This document shows, piece after piece, positions 1 to 7,333 of a stretch of DNA of 64,000 nucleotides (position 1 is the stretch's first letter; every line of letters begins with the position of its first letter). Made by a program: the position numbers and the translations under genes. The notes under the pieces are model-generated. The model saw nothing but the letters and a program-made list of their open reading frames with translations. It searched no databases and was not told the DNA's origin. The stretch is taken from positions 1 through 64,000 of the forward strand of contig JBDLTZ010000214.1 in NCBI GenBank assembly GCA_039805565.1, given 5' to 3'. The stretch comes from CALJIC01 sp039805565 (GTDB lineage Bacteria > Chloroflexota > Chloroflexia > Chloroflexales > Roseiflexaceae).

Positions 1-191
1 GGCGCGATAGACTGCAATTATACGTAGTCTCAGGTGCGCCACGCCCCGCGCACCCGCCGCACACCCAACTACGCTGTCACCTCAGTTGAGCCGGTCCTGC
101 ACGCGACGCATCTGCGCTCCCTAAAGGGAGGGGCTGCTCTCGTCCGCTCTGCTCCCACACACTCCACGAATCACCTGAGAGGCATCTTGCT

Positions 192-563
192 ATGACAACC
201 ACCCAGCCGACGCTCCCCACGAAGGAGCACTATATCGAGATATTGGAACAGGTTACGTTGGATGACAACGAGAAGCTGATGCTCCGAGCTCTCTACCACG
301 CCAAAGGTCATTGGCTTACAGGTACAGAGCTGTCGCAGGCAGCCGGCTACAAGATTGCCTCAACCAGCGCAAACAGGGCTTTCGGAAGGCTGGGCCGCAA
401 GATCTGCGAGAAACTAGGCTACACAGAAAAGCAGACTACGGCGGTGAAGGGGAAAATCATTGCGGATTACCCCACCAGAAAGATCGACGGTAAGGACCGA
501 AGAGTCTACGCCATGCACCCCGTCGTCGTTGAGGCCCTGCGCGAGCTGCGCTGGTTCGAGTGA
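192..563 (+). CDS. Small winged-helix-like protein, similar to the accessory N-terminal domain of some HNH nucleases
   Basis: A 123-residue soluble protein with no signal peptide or membrane segment. ATG is preceded by GAGAGG nine bases upstream. The N-terminal half (LDDNEKLMLRALY..., LTGTELSQAAGY) looks like a helix-turn-helix, followed by NRAFGRLGRKICEKLG; I have seen similar arrangements as the N-terminal domain of HNH-type restriction endonucleases, which suggests nucleic-acid binding. No HNH or other nuclease motif is present, and the reading frame closes normally, so this is either a stand-alone domain or the front end of a decayed nuclease gene. The following 250 bases hold only out-of-frame remnants, which fits decay. 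The family assignment is by eye and tentative; that it is a real gene is more secure. Confidence 0.6.
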   Translation: MTTTQPTLPTKEHYIEILEQVTLDDNEKLMLRALYHAKGHWLTGTELSQAAGYKIASTSANRAFGRLGRKICEKLGYTEKQTTAVKGKIIADYPTRKIDGKDRRVYAMHPVVVEALRELRWFE

Positions 564-815
564 GGTCGCCGTGGGGCAACGAACGACGGGCGACGTGGAG
601 GCGACGCTCACGCAGGCGGAGGTGGCTGAAACCCTGGGGATCGCGCGGCACGCCACTGCTACGTCTTCGCGCAGGGACAGCTCGCCGACGCGCACTTCAA
701 CACGCTGGAGCGCCTTCCGCGAGCGTTCGAAGTCTCCAGCCTCGACGAGCTGCTGTATGATGGGACGCCGCGCCCGCCGAAAGACAAAAGACCATCCGCC
801 GCACGTGATAGATGA
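564..815 (+). pseudogene. Frameshifted remnant of a small gene
   Basis: Two protein-like stretches lie in different frames. Frame 1 reads ATLTQAEVAETLGIARH (about 600-655), then frame 3 reads CYVFAQGQLADAHFNTLER and continues to a TGA at 813-815. The frame-3 part is closed upstream by a stop at 627-629, so neither piece is a gene on its own. Joining them needs one frameshift near 650. No clear start codon or ribosome binding site is seen. This may be decayed sequence belonging to the preceding gene or an independent small gene. Evidence is only residue composition. Confidence 0.25.
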
Positions 816-822
816 GGTGCAC

Positions 823-1785
823 ATGAGCGAGCCATCAGCCACGCCCCCCTCCTTCACCGCGCGCTACCACGGCGCCCTGCTCGGTCTGGCAACCGGGGAC
901 GCCCTCGGGACTACCCTGGAGTTCACCACACCAGGCGGCTTCGCCCCGATCGACGACATGGTCGGCGGCGGACCCTTCGCTCTCGCGCCCGGCCAGTGGA
1001 CCGACGACACCTCGATGGCGCTGTGCCTCGCGGCCAGCCTCGTCGAGCGGCAGCAGTTCGATCCGCGCGACCAGATCAGCCGCTATGTACGCTGGTGGCG
1101 GGACGGCTACATGTCGAGCACCGGCGCATGCTTCGACATCGGCAACACCACCCGGCTGGCGCTCGCGACCTTCCTCAAGACCGGCGACCCGTACGCGGGC
1201 CCGACGGCGCCGAACACAGCGGGCAACGGCGCCCTGATGCGCCTGGCCCCGGTGCCGCTGGCCTACGCGCACGACCCACGCGCGGCGGTGGGCCTCGCGG
1301 CCGAGAGCGCCCGCGTGACCCACGGCGCGCCGGTGGCGGTGGACGCCTGCCGCTATATGGCCGCGCTGATCGTAGGCGCGCTCCGCGGTGACACGAAGGA
1401 GGCGCTGCTCGCGCCAGACTACACGCCTGCGCCCGGGCTATGGGATGAGCAGCCGCTCCACCCAGAGATCGCCGCGATCGCCGCGGGGTCGTTCCGCGCC
1501 AAGGAGCCACCCGCCATCCGCGGCAGCGGGTACGCCGCGGCGTCGCTCGAGGCCGCGCTGTGGGCCTTCGCGCGCGGCGCCTCCTTCCGCGAGGGGTGCC
1601 TGCTGGCGGTGAATCTCGGCAACGACGCCGACACAACGGGGGCGGTGTACGGGCAGTTGGCGGGCGCGTACTACGGGGAGGAGGGCATCCCGTCGGAGTG
1701 GCGCGAGCGGCTGGCTCTGCGCGACCAGATCGGGGTCCTCGCGGACCAGCTTCTGGCGCTGGCAGCGCTGCGCCGCTCGCGGTAG
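823..1785 (+). CDS. ADP-ribosylglycohydrolase family protein (DraG-like)
   Basis: A 320-residue cytosolic enzyme of the family that hydrolyses ADP-ribose from modified proteins or related substrates using two metal ions. Visible hallmarks are GLATGDALGTTLEF near the N-terminus, the metal-binding WTDDTSMAL, GALMRLAPVPL in the middle, and the second metal site NLGNDADTTGAVYGQLAGAYYG near the C-terminus. Length fits the family. The open frame extends much further upstream, but the earlier part has no protein character and runs through the remnant; ATG at 823 follows GAGGT and begins just before the conserved RYHGALLGLATGDA. Many members act on targets other than dinitrogenase reductase, and no nitrogen-fixation genes are nearby, so the substrate is unknown. 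Confidence 0.9.
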   Translation: MSEPSATPPSFTARYHGALLGLATGDALGTTLEFTTPGGFAPIDDMVGGGPFALAPGQWTDDTSMALCLAASLVERQQFDPRDQISRYVRWWRDGYMSSTGACFDIGNTTRLALATFLKTGDPYAGPTAPNTAGNGALMRLAPVPLAYAHDPRAAVGLAAESARVTHGAPVAVDACRYMAALIVGALRGDTKEALLAPDYTPAPGLWDEQPLHPEIAAIAAGSFRAKEPPAIRGSGYAAASLEAALWAFARGASFREGCLLAVNLGNDADTTGAVYGQLAGAYYGEEGIPSEWRERLALRDQIGVLADQLLALAALRRSR

Positions 1786-1801
1786 CGCACGCGGAATAGC
1801 C

Positions 1802-1812
1802 TGTGCTATACT
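1802..1812 (+). promoter_or_regulatory. Extended -10 promoter element
   Basis: TGTGCTATACT, with -10 hexamer TATACT at 1807-1812 preceded by TGC. It lies 45 bases upstream of the ATG at 1857 and 17 bases after the previous stop. No convincing -35 is seen. The same 11-base element recurs in front of several genes in the window. Confidence 0.55.
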
Positions 1813-1856
1813 CCGAAGCGCTCCCGCGGCCGCGGGGGCGGATCTGAGAGGGCACC

Positions 1857-2294
1857 ATGACGACCTTTGACCAGGAGCCGATCGACAGCCCGATGGAGTG
1901 GGTGGCGGAGCACGTCCGCCGGTACATCGAGACCAACGGTGAAGACGGGCACATCTGGCGCGGCGTGCCGACGCTCATCCTGACCACAGTAGGCCGCCGC
2001 TCGGGCAAGCCGCGCCGCCTGGCACTGATCTACGGCAAGGACGGCGACAGCTACGTAGTCGTGGCGTCCAAGGGCGGGCACGACGCGCACCCCGACTGGT
2101 ACCTCAACCTGCTCGACAACCCCGAGGTACAGGTCCAGGTGGCCGCAGATCGCTTCCGCGCCAACGCGCGCACGGCGACCCCCGAAGAGCGCGAGCGGCT
2201 CTGGCCGCAGCTGGCCGCGATCTGGCCGGACTACAACAACTACCAGCAGAAGACTGAGCGACAGATCCCGCTGGTGATCCTCGAGCGGATCTAG
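1857..2294 (+). CDS. Nitroreductase family deazaflavin-dependent oxidoreductase (DDN/DUF385 type)
   Basis: A 145-residue protein of the Ddn-like split-barrel family, whose members bind F420 or sometimes flavin and reduce diverse substrates. Diagnostic features are GVPTLILTTVGRRSGKPRRL, which forms the cofactor phosphate-binding region, then YVVVASKGGHDAHPDWYLNL and DNPEVQVQV. Length (about 140) and motif order are typical. A GAGAGG precedes the ATG. The gene stands alone between the glycohydrolase and a convergent gene, under its own extended -10 element. Known members include mycobacterial enzymes activating nitroimidazoles; the physiological substrate here cannot be read from sequence. No F420 biosynthesis gene is in the window. 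Confidence 0.88.
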   Translation: MTTFDQEPIDSPMEWVAEHVRRYIETNGEDGHIWRGVPTLILTTVGRRSGKPRRLALIYGKDGDSYVVVASKGGHDAHPDWYLNLLDNPEVQVQVAADRFRANARTATPEERERLWPQLAAIWPDYNNYQQKTERQIPLVILERI

Positions 2295-2317
2295 CGCTAC
2301 GACGACCGTTTGTCAGA

Positions 2318-2374
2318 CTGAGCGAAGCGAACTATCTCTCAGTGCTGCGCGGCGAGACCCTTCGCTGCGCTCAG
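2318..2374. repeat. Inverted repeat of the CTGAGCGNAGCGAA type, likely bidirectional terminator
   Basis: CTGAGCGAAGCGAA (2318-2331) faces TTCGCTGCGCTCAG (2361-2374), a 14-base stem with one mismatch and a 29-base loop. It lies between two convergent genes, so it may terminate both. The unit resembles a dispersed repeat that I know from many environmental bacterial genomes. Confidence 0.5.
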
Positions 2375-2427
2375 GGTGATAGGTGGTGTCGCCGCGCCAC
2401 CGCGCTTGGTCGTCGACGTTTCGAGTA

Positions 2428-3303
2428 CTAGAACAGCGTCCCCTGCCGAGGCTCCGGCGTGTCGAGCGCGTCCCAGGGGAGCGGCGGCACGCCCGGCCGC
2501 CCCTCGAGGCGGCGCTGGAGCGCGCGGCAGAGCGATGGCGAGACGCGCTCGGTGGGGCAGTGCATGAAGAAGTAGACCTCGGCGCCCTCCGCCAGCCACG
2601 CCGCGACCCGGTCGGCCCACTCGTCCAGCAGCGCCGCGTTACGCTCGACGTCGGGGTGGCCGATGTAGCGCACCAGCGCCGGGCCGCGGGTGCGAAGCGG
2701 GTGCAGCGGCACATCGGGCTTGTTGTCGCGCGCGCGGCGCATGTCCTCCTCGGCGCCGGGGAGCGGCCCTAGGTCCAGCGGCCGCACGTCCATCAGCACC
2801 CGCCCCGCCCCGTAGCGCTCCAGCAGCTCCATCAGCGCCGACTCGCCCGGCTCGGCGTACCACTCCAGGTGACGCACCTCGACGGCCAGCGGGAGCTCTG
2901 CAGGCCACGCCGCCAGCCAGCGCTCCAGGTCCGCAATCTGGCGCGGGCGGTACCCCGGCGGGAGCTGGAGGAAGAACGGCCCCAGGCGCTCGCCGAGCGG
3001 CGCGACGCGCTCGACGAAGGCGCGTGTGGCCTCCAGCGCTCCCCCCAGCGGCCCCTGGTGGCTGATCTCCTGCGGGATCTTGAGGCAGAAGCGGAAGTCG
3101 GGCGGGGTCTCGGCCGCCCAGCGCGCCACAGTCTCCGCCGATGGAACGGCGTAGAACGTGGTGTTCCCCTCGACGGTGGTGAGGCGGCGGCTGTAGAGCC
3201 GCAGCAGCTCGCCGCTCTTGCTCCCCGGCGGGAAGAGCTCGCCGACCCACTCCTTGTAGGCCCACACTGCGCAGCCTATGTGGAAGTGCCGATTCACTTG
3301 CAT
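2428..3303 (-). CDS. DUF72 domain protein (YecE-like TIM barrel)
   Basis: A 291-residue protein of the DUF72 family. Recognisable pieces are HIGCAVWAYKEWVGELFPPG at the N-terminus, TTVEGNTTFYAVPSAETVARWA, FRFCLKIPQEISH, LGPFFLQLPPGY, VEVRHLEWY and VYFFMHCPTE near the end. The family has a TIM-barrel fold and no firmly assigned reaction. The length is normal and all family blocks are present. A promoter-like TGTGCTACAAT lies just upstream on the minus strand. The neighbours are unrelated, so context does not help assign a function. Confidence 0.9.
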   Translation of the reverse strand: MQVNRHFHIGCAVWAYKEWVGELFPPGSKSGELLRLYSRRLTTVEGNTTFYAVPSAETVARWAAETPPDFRFCLKIPQEISHQGPLGGALEATRAFVERVAPLGERLGPFFLQLPPGYRPRQIADLERWLAAWPAELPLAVEVRHLEWYAEPGESALMELLERYGAGRVLMDVRPLDLGPLPGAEEDMRRARDNKPDVPLHPLRTRGPALVRYIGHPDVERNAALLDEWADRVAAWLAEGAEVYFFMHCPTERVSPSLCRALQRRLEGRPGVPPLPWDALDTPEPRQGTLF

Positions 3304-3335
3304 GCCGCACCTGTATCACTCAAACGCGTCGCGGC

Positions 3336-3346
3336 ATTGTAGCACA
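3336..3346 (-). promoter_or_regulatory. Extended -10 promoter element for the DUF72 gene
   Basis: On the minus strand the sequence reads TGTGCTACAAT, with the -10 hexamer at 3341-3336, about 33 bases before the ATG at 3303. The transcription start would fall near 3329. Confidence 0.5.
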
Positions 3347-3409
3347 GGGCTGCATCCCGACGCGTTCGACGGGCGTACTATCTGCGGAGCGGCCGCGAGC
3401 GATGAGGAG

Positions 3410-4012
3410 ATGATGACGCAGCGCCAGACAGGGATCTACGAGCACAGCTTCCACGGCATCCCGGTGCGCACCGGCGATGTGATCTGTACTACCGACGGCG
3501 GGGCGGGCGGGCTGTACGCCGCGCTCTGGCAGCGGCTCGGCACGCTGGTTCCCGGCCCGATCGACCACTGCGCGGTCTATGTCGGCCCCGGCGGGCGCTG
3601 CGTCGAGGCCGGGGCGCGCGGCGTGATCACTTTCGACATGGATGACCCGTGGGACGCCGCGGCGCGCCACGATGTGCGCTGGCTGCTCGACACCTTCTAC
3701 GGCGTGGCCTACCCGCTGGCGGGGCGCGGGCTGGAGCCGGCGGACGAGGAGCGCATCCGCGCAGGGGTGGCCGGCTACTGCCTGGAGCAGGCCGCCGCAC
3801 GCAGGCCCTACAACGTCAACTTCCTCGACTCAGCCGGCGACGATGCATTCTACTGCAGCCAGCTGGTCTTCAAGGCCTACCACCGCTTCGGCATCGACCT
3901 GAACACCTGGCACACCGACCCCGCCAGAGCTCCGCTGCACAGCGTCGTCTTCCCGCTCGAGATCTGGGAGAGCTGCCGCGAGCGGGTGATGGTCGCGTCG
4001 CACGCCCGCTGA
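3410..4012 (+). CDS. YiiX/permuted papain-like cysteine peptidase family protein
   Basis: About 200 residues. The pattern RTGDVICTTDGG... IDHCAVYVGPGGRCVEAGARGV and the late DAFYCSQLVFKAYHRFGIDL fits the circularly permuted NlpC/P60 (YiiX, DUF830) group, in which the His after the first Asp/Ile (DHCAVYVG) and a Cys in the C-terminal YCSQLV motif form the active site. These proteins hydrolyse amide or ester bonds in peptides or lipids. The start is chosen at the ATG ATG pair that follows GAGGAG; the frame is open further upstream but without protein character and would overlap the promoter of the divergent gene. No signal peptide is visible, so a cytosolic location is likely. Confidence 0.75.
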   Translation: MMTQRQTGIYEHSFHGIPVRTGDVICTTDGGAGGLYAALWQRLGTLVPGPIDHCAVYVGPGGRCVEAGARGVITFDMDDPWDAAARHDVRWLLDTFYGVAYPLAGRGLEPADEERIRAGVAGYCLEQAAARRPYNVNFLDSAGDDAFYCSQLVFKAYHRFGIDLNTWHTDPARAPLHSVVFPLEIWESCRERVMVASHAR

Positions 4013-4022
4013 GCCGCTGAGG

Positions 4023-4074
4023 GCAAAGAGGGCGCCGAGCGGGCGAGAGCCCACGCACTCGGCGCCCTCTTTGC
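4023..4074 (+). terminator. Strong 17-bp stem after the papain-like gene
   Basis: A perfect 17-base inverted repeat (4023-4039 with 4058-4074, GC-rich core GGGCGCCGAG) starts 10 bases after the stop codon. There is no long T-run, so efficiency as an intrinsic terminator is uncertain. Confidence 0.6.
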
Positions 4075-4129
4075 GTTGGCCGAGGAGAGCACGAGCCGCG
4101 CCGGGCGCCGGCCTGAGCAAAACAGCCGA

Positions 4130-4183
4130 TTGACAGCCCCGGCCTCCTGCGGTATATTCCGAAACACCGTTCCACCCCGGGAA
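4130..4183 (+). promoter_or_regulatory. Consensus promoter and possible operator for the IclR-family gene
   Basis: TTGACA at 4130-4135, a 17-base spacer and TATATT at 4153-4158, close to the sigma-70 consensus. Just downstream TTCC (4170-4173) and GGAA (4180-4183) form a short dyad that would overlap the start of transcription; IclR-type regulators often repress their own gene from such a position. The dyad as operator is a guess. Confidence 0.65.
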
Positions 4184-4194
4184 AAGACAGAGCC

Positions 4195-5007
4195 ATGAAA
4201 GAGCAGTCCAACGTCGACCGCGCGCTGGCTGTCCTGCAGTACCTCGCGCGGCACCCCGGCGAGCACGGCGTCCGCTCCATCGGCGCGGCGCTGGACCTGA
4301 GCCCAAGCACCGTGTTCCGCCTGCTCGAGTCGCTCGCGCGCAGCGGGTTCGTGATGCAGAACACCCAGACGAGCCGCTACCGCATCGGCGTGCAGGCGGT
4401 GCAGCTTGGCATCACCGCGCTCGGCGCGTTCGACCTGACCTCGGTCGCCCCACCGCACCTGCAGGCGCTAGTGGCCGAGACGGGCGAGTCCTCGTTCCTG
4501 GGCGTGCTCGACGACGGGGACGTGGTCTACTTGGCGAAGGCCGAGGGGAGCAGCTCCATCCGCACCACCGCCTCGCTCGGCAGCCGCCGCCCGGTCCACT
4601 GCACCGCGCTCGGCAAATCGTTCCTGGCGACAATGCCGCCGGCCGAGGCGCGTGAACTGCTGGAGCGCAAGGGTATGCCGGCCTTCACGCGCCACACGAT
4701 CACCGACCTGCCGCAGCTCTGGGAGGAGCTGGCGCGCGTGCGGCTGCGCGGCTACGCGGTGGACCGCGAGGAGATCGAGGAGGGGCTCCTGTGCATCGCC
4801 GCCCCCATCCGCGACTACACCGGCAAGGCGGTGGCGGCGGTAAGCATGGCCGGGCCAGTGCGGCGGGTAGAGCCGCACGAGGAGCGCTACGGCCGGCGCA
4901 TCCTCCAGACCGCGGGCGAGATCTCGCAGGCGCTGGGGTACCTGCCACGCCCCACGCCCACGCTCCAGGACTTTGGCAACGGCACGAGCGCCGACGAGAC
5001 GCATTGA
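4195..5007 (+). CDS. IclR family transcriptional regulator
   Basis: A 270-residue regulator. Residues 1-65 form the winged helix-turn-helix (NVDRALAVLQYLARHPGEHG, SPSTVFRLLESLARSGFV), and residues 80-250 the IclR effector-binding domain (SSFLGVLDDGDVVYLAKAEG, VHCTALGKSFLA, RGYAVDREEIEEGLLCIAAPI). Size and order are typical. It is read from its own consensus promoter, and its stop lies 46 bases before the enolase-superfamily gene, so it probably controls the following catabolic cluster in response to a small organic acid. The ligand is not predictable. A short C-terminal extension rich in polar residues follows the effector domain. Confidence 0.93.
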   Translation: MKEQSNVDRALAVLQYLARHPGEHGVRSIGAALDLSPSTVFRLLESLARSGFVMQNTQTSRYRIGVQAVQLGITALGAFDLTSVAPPHLQALVAETGESSFLGVLDDGDVVYLAKAEGSSSIRTTASLGSRRPVHCTALGKSFLATMPPAEARELLERKGMPAFTRHTITDLPQLWEELARVRLRGYAVDREEIEEGLLCIAAPIRDYTGKAVAAVSMAGPVRRVEPHEERYGRRILQTAGEISQALGYLPRPTPTLQDFGNGTSADETH

Positions 5008-5053
5008 GACAGGCTGCGCTGCCCACATCCCAGCGACGACACAGGAGTCAAGC

Positions 5054-6226
5054 GTGAGAATCACCGATATCACCACGATCAAGCTCAAGTACACCGTGCC
5101 CACGGCCATGGCCGACGCGATCCACTACATGCCGGCCCGCCTGCTGCTGATCGTCCAGGTCCACACCGACGCCGGGATCGTCGGCATGGGCGAGGCGGCG
5201 GCCTACAGCGGCTCACTCGACAGCATGGAGTCGGTGGTGCTCAACGATCTGCGGCCGATGCTGATCGGCGAAGATCCGTTCAAGGTCGAGCGGCTCTGGC
5301 AGATGATGGCCTACCGCACGCAGCAGCGCGGCCGGCGCGGCATGCTGCTGATGGCGATCAGCGGCGTGGACACCGCGCTGTGGGACGTGGTGGGCCAGGC
5401 GGTCAAGACACCCCTCTACCGGCTGCTCGGCGGCTACCGCGACACCCTCACGGCATACGCGTCGGCCGGGTTCTACGCCGGCGGGAAGGGGCTGCACGAG
5501 CTGGCCGAGGAGTTCGGCGGCTACGCGGCGCGCGGCTTCCGCTACGGCAAGATGAAGGTCGGCCGCAACCCCGAGGTCATGCTCAACCCGCTGCACGACA
5601 TGCCGGCCGCCGACTACGCCACCGTCTCGCTCGAGGAGGACGTCGAGCGGGTGCGGGCGGTACGCGAGGCGGTGGGGCCGAACTTCAAGCTGGCGATCGA
5701 CGCCAACAACGCCTGGACCCCCTCGATCACCATGCAGTTCATGCGGCAGGTCGAGCCGCTCAGCATCCACTGGCTTGAAGAGCCGGTGGCCACCGACGAT
5801 ATCGAGGGGAGCGCGATGCTGGCGCAGCAGCTCGACACCCCGATCGCCGGCTACGAGACCGAGACCAGCCTGCAGGGGTTCCGCGAGCTGATCGCGCGCC
5901 GGGCGGTGGACATCGTACAGCCCGATGTGATCTGGACCGGCGGCGTGACCGAGTGCCGCAAGGTGGCCGCGCTGGCGCAGGCCTACGGGCTGCCGGTGAT
6001 CCCGCACGTCTTCTCCTCGGGGCTGGCGGCGATCGCCAACATGCACTTCATCGCGTCGATCCCGAACGGCGGGCTGCTGGAGTTCGACCAGAACCCAAAC
6101 CCGCTGCGCTCCGAGCTGTTCGAGGAGCCGATCGACATCGCGGCTGACGGCACGGTGCGCCTCCCGGAGCGGCCGGGCCTCGGCGTGACGCTCAACATGG
6201 TCACGGTGGAGAAGTACCGCGTCTAG
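5054..6226 (+). CDS. Enolase superfamily enzyme (mandelate racemase/muconate lactonizing type)
   Basis: A 390-residue enzyme. GTG at 5054 is chosen because AGGAG lies seven bases upstream and the conserved N-terminal capping domain (ITDITTIKLKYTVP) begins there; the earlier in-frame ATG lies inside the upstream gene. Catalytic features from that start are K166-x-K168 (YGKMKVG), metal ligands D216 (IDANNAW), E242 (WLEEP) and E268 (GYETE), and H318 (IPHVFSSG). The set matches the family that abstracts the proton alpha to a carboxylate. An unusual stretch of about 25 residues lies between the KxK and the first metal ligand. Typical substrates are sugar acids or cis,cis-muconate-like acids. The IclR regulator before it and two dehydrogenases after it suggest a sugar-acid or lactone degradation pathway. 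Confidence 0.9.
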   Translation: MRITDITTIKLKYTVPTAMADAIHYMPARLLLIVQVHTDAGIVGMGEAAAYSGSLDSMESVVLNDLRPMLIGEDPFKVERLWQMMAYRTQQRGRRGMLLMAISGVDTALWDVVGQAVKTPLYRLLGGYRDTLTAYASAGFYAGGKGLHELAEEFGGYAARGFRYGKMKVGRNPEVMLNPLHDMPAADYATVSLEEDVERVRAVREAVGPNFKLAIDANNAWTPSITMQFMRQVEPLSIHWLEEPVATDDIEGSAMLAQQLDTPIAGYETETSLQGFRELIARRAVDIVQPDVIWTGGVTECRKVAALAQAYGLPVIPHVFSSGLAAIANMHFIASIPNGGLLEFDQNPNPLRSELFEEPIDIAADGTVRLPERPGLGVTLNMVTVEKYRV

Positions 6227-6313
6227 GACCAGTGCTGAGAAGGCCAACACGTAAGCTCTGCGGAGAGCTACACCTTCTGCAGCTGCACTGCAAATCCGAA
6301 ACGTAGCACACTC

Positions 6314-6423
6314 GGCTGCGCCGAGAACACCTTCGGCGTGCAGCACTCAGCACTCACGGCTGCGCCGAGAACACTTTCGGCGTGCAGCACTCAGCACTCA
6401 GCACTCAGCACTCAGCACTCAGC
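6314..6423. repeat. Heptamer array with a duplicated 43-bp unit
   Basis: A 43-base unit beginning GGCTGCGCCGAGAACAC occurs twice (6314-6356 and 6358-6400, one difference) and each copy ends in AGCACTC heptamers; the second copy is followed by further AGCACTC units up to 6423. The unit itself contains small hairpins (for example CTCGGC-TGC-GCCGAG). It fills the gap between the enolase-superfamily gene and the first dehydrogenase; no gene is present. Confidence 0.85.
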
Positions 6424-6438
6424 GACAAGGAGACAGCA

Positions 6439-7212
6439 ATGAGGCTTCAGGGCAAGGTAGCGATCGTAACGGGCGGCGCGTCAGGGATGGGCAAGGCGAT
6501 CTGCCAGCGCTACGTCAAAGAGGGCGCCAAGGTCGTCGTGGCGGATATGAACCTGGCGGGCGCGCAGGCGCTGGTGGACGAGCTCGGCGCCGACCACGCC
6601 GCCGCGGTGCAGGTGGATGTCCGCAGCCAGGATCAGGTGCAGGCGATGGTGGAACTGGCCGTCGAGCGCTTCGGCGGGCTGGACATCCTGGTGAACAACG
6701 CCGGCGTCGGCAAGATCATCCCGTTCTTCGAGACCACCGAGAAGGACTGGGACTTCATGTTCGACATCAACTGCAAGGGCCTGCTGTGGTGCTCGCAGGC
6801 GGCCGCCAAGGTGATGATCGCCCAGGGCCGCGGCGGCAAGATCATCAACCTGGCCTCCCAGGCCGGGCGGCGCGGCGAGGCGCTGGTGCTTGCCTACTGC
6901 GCCAGCAAGGCCTGCGTGATCAGCATGAACCAGTCGATGGCGCTGGCGCTGGCCCCCCACAAGATCAATGTCAACGCGATCGCCCCCGGTATGGTGGACA
7001 CGCCCTTCTGGGACGAGGTGGACCGCCAGTTCGCCAAGCTGATGAACATGGAGGTGGGCGAGCCGAAGCGCACCTTCGCGAAGAGCATCCCCATGGGCCG
7101 CATGTCGGTGGCCGAGGATATTACCGGAGCGGCGGTGTTCCTGGCGTCCTCCGACTCGGACTACATGACCCAGCAGACGATCAACGTGGATGGCGGGAAC
7201 TGGCCCAGCTAA
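6439..7212 (+). CDS. Short-chain dehydrogenase/reductase (SDR), first of a pair
   Basis: A 257-residue classical SDR. The ATG at 6439 follows AAGGAG and begins MRLQGKVAIVTGGASGMG; the open frame starts earlier only because the heptamer repeat happens to be open. Features in order: the nucleotide-binding GGASGMG (residues 12-18), the NNAG motif, the catalytic Ser region ASQAGRRGE, the YCASK active site and the C-terminal GGNWP. The Tyr-x-x-x-Lys pair reads Y-C-A-S-K, as expected. It probably oxidises or reduces a hydroxyl/keto group in the pathway begun by the preceding enzyme, using NAD(P). It shares only the general SDR plan with the next gene, so the two probably act at different steps. Confidence 0.92.
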   Translation: MRLQGKVAIVTGGASGMGKAICQRYVKEGAKVVVADMNLAGAQALVDELGADHAAAVQVDVRSQDQVQAMVELAVERFGGLDILVNNAGVGKIIPFFETTEKDWDFMFDINCKGLLWCSQAAAKVMIAQGRGGKIINLASQAGRRGEALVLAYCASKACVISMNQSMALALAPHKINVNAIAPGMVDTPFWDEVDRQFAKLMNMEVGEPKRTFAKSIPMGRMSVAEDITGAAVFLASSDSDYMTQQTINVDGGNWPS

Positions 7213-7240
7213 GCGCCTCAACATCCGCTCGTGTGGGTTT

Positions 7241-7299
7241 GGGGGTACAGCCCCCGAGAGAATTGACGTATCCTTCTTTCGGAGGGGCTGCGCCCCTCC
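7241..7299. repeat. Two GC-rich hairpins between the SDR genes
   Basis: GGGGG-TACAG-CCCCC (7241-7255) and GGAGGGGC-TGC-GCCCCTCC (7281-7299). The second belongs to a family of GGGGC-TGC-GCCCC palindromes found at many gene borders in this window. Position after a stop codon suggests termination or mRNA 3'-end protection. Confidence 0.7.
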
Positions 7300-7333
7300 T
7301 GCTCTCCCCGCCAGGGGACGATGGAGCTGTTCA

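Noticed and set aside
6314..6423. CRISPR array
   Set aside because: Heptamers are contiguous, with no spacers of constant length; no cas genes.
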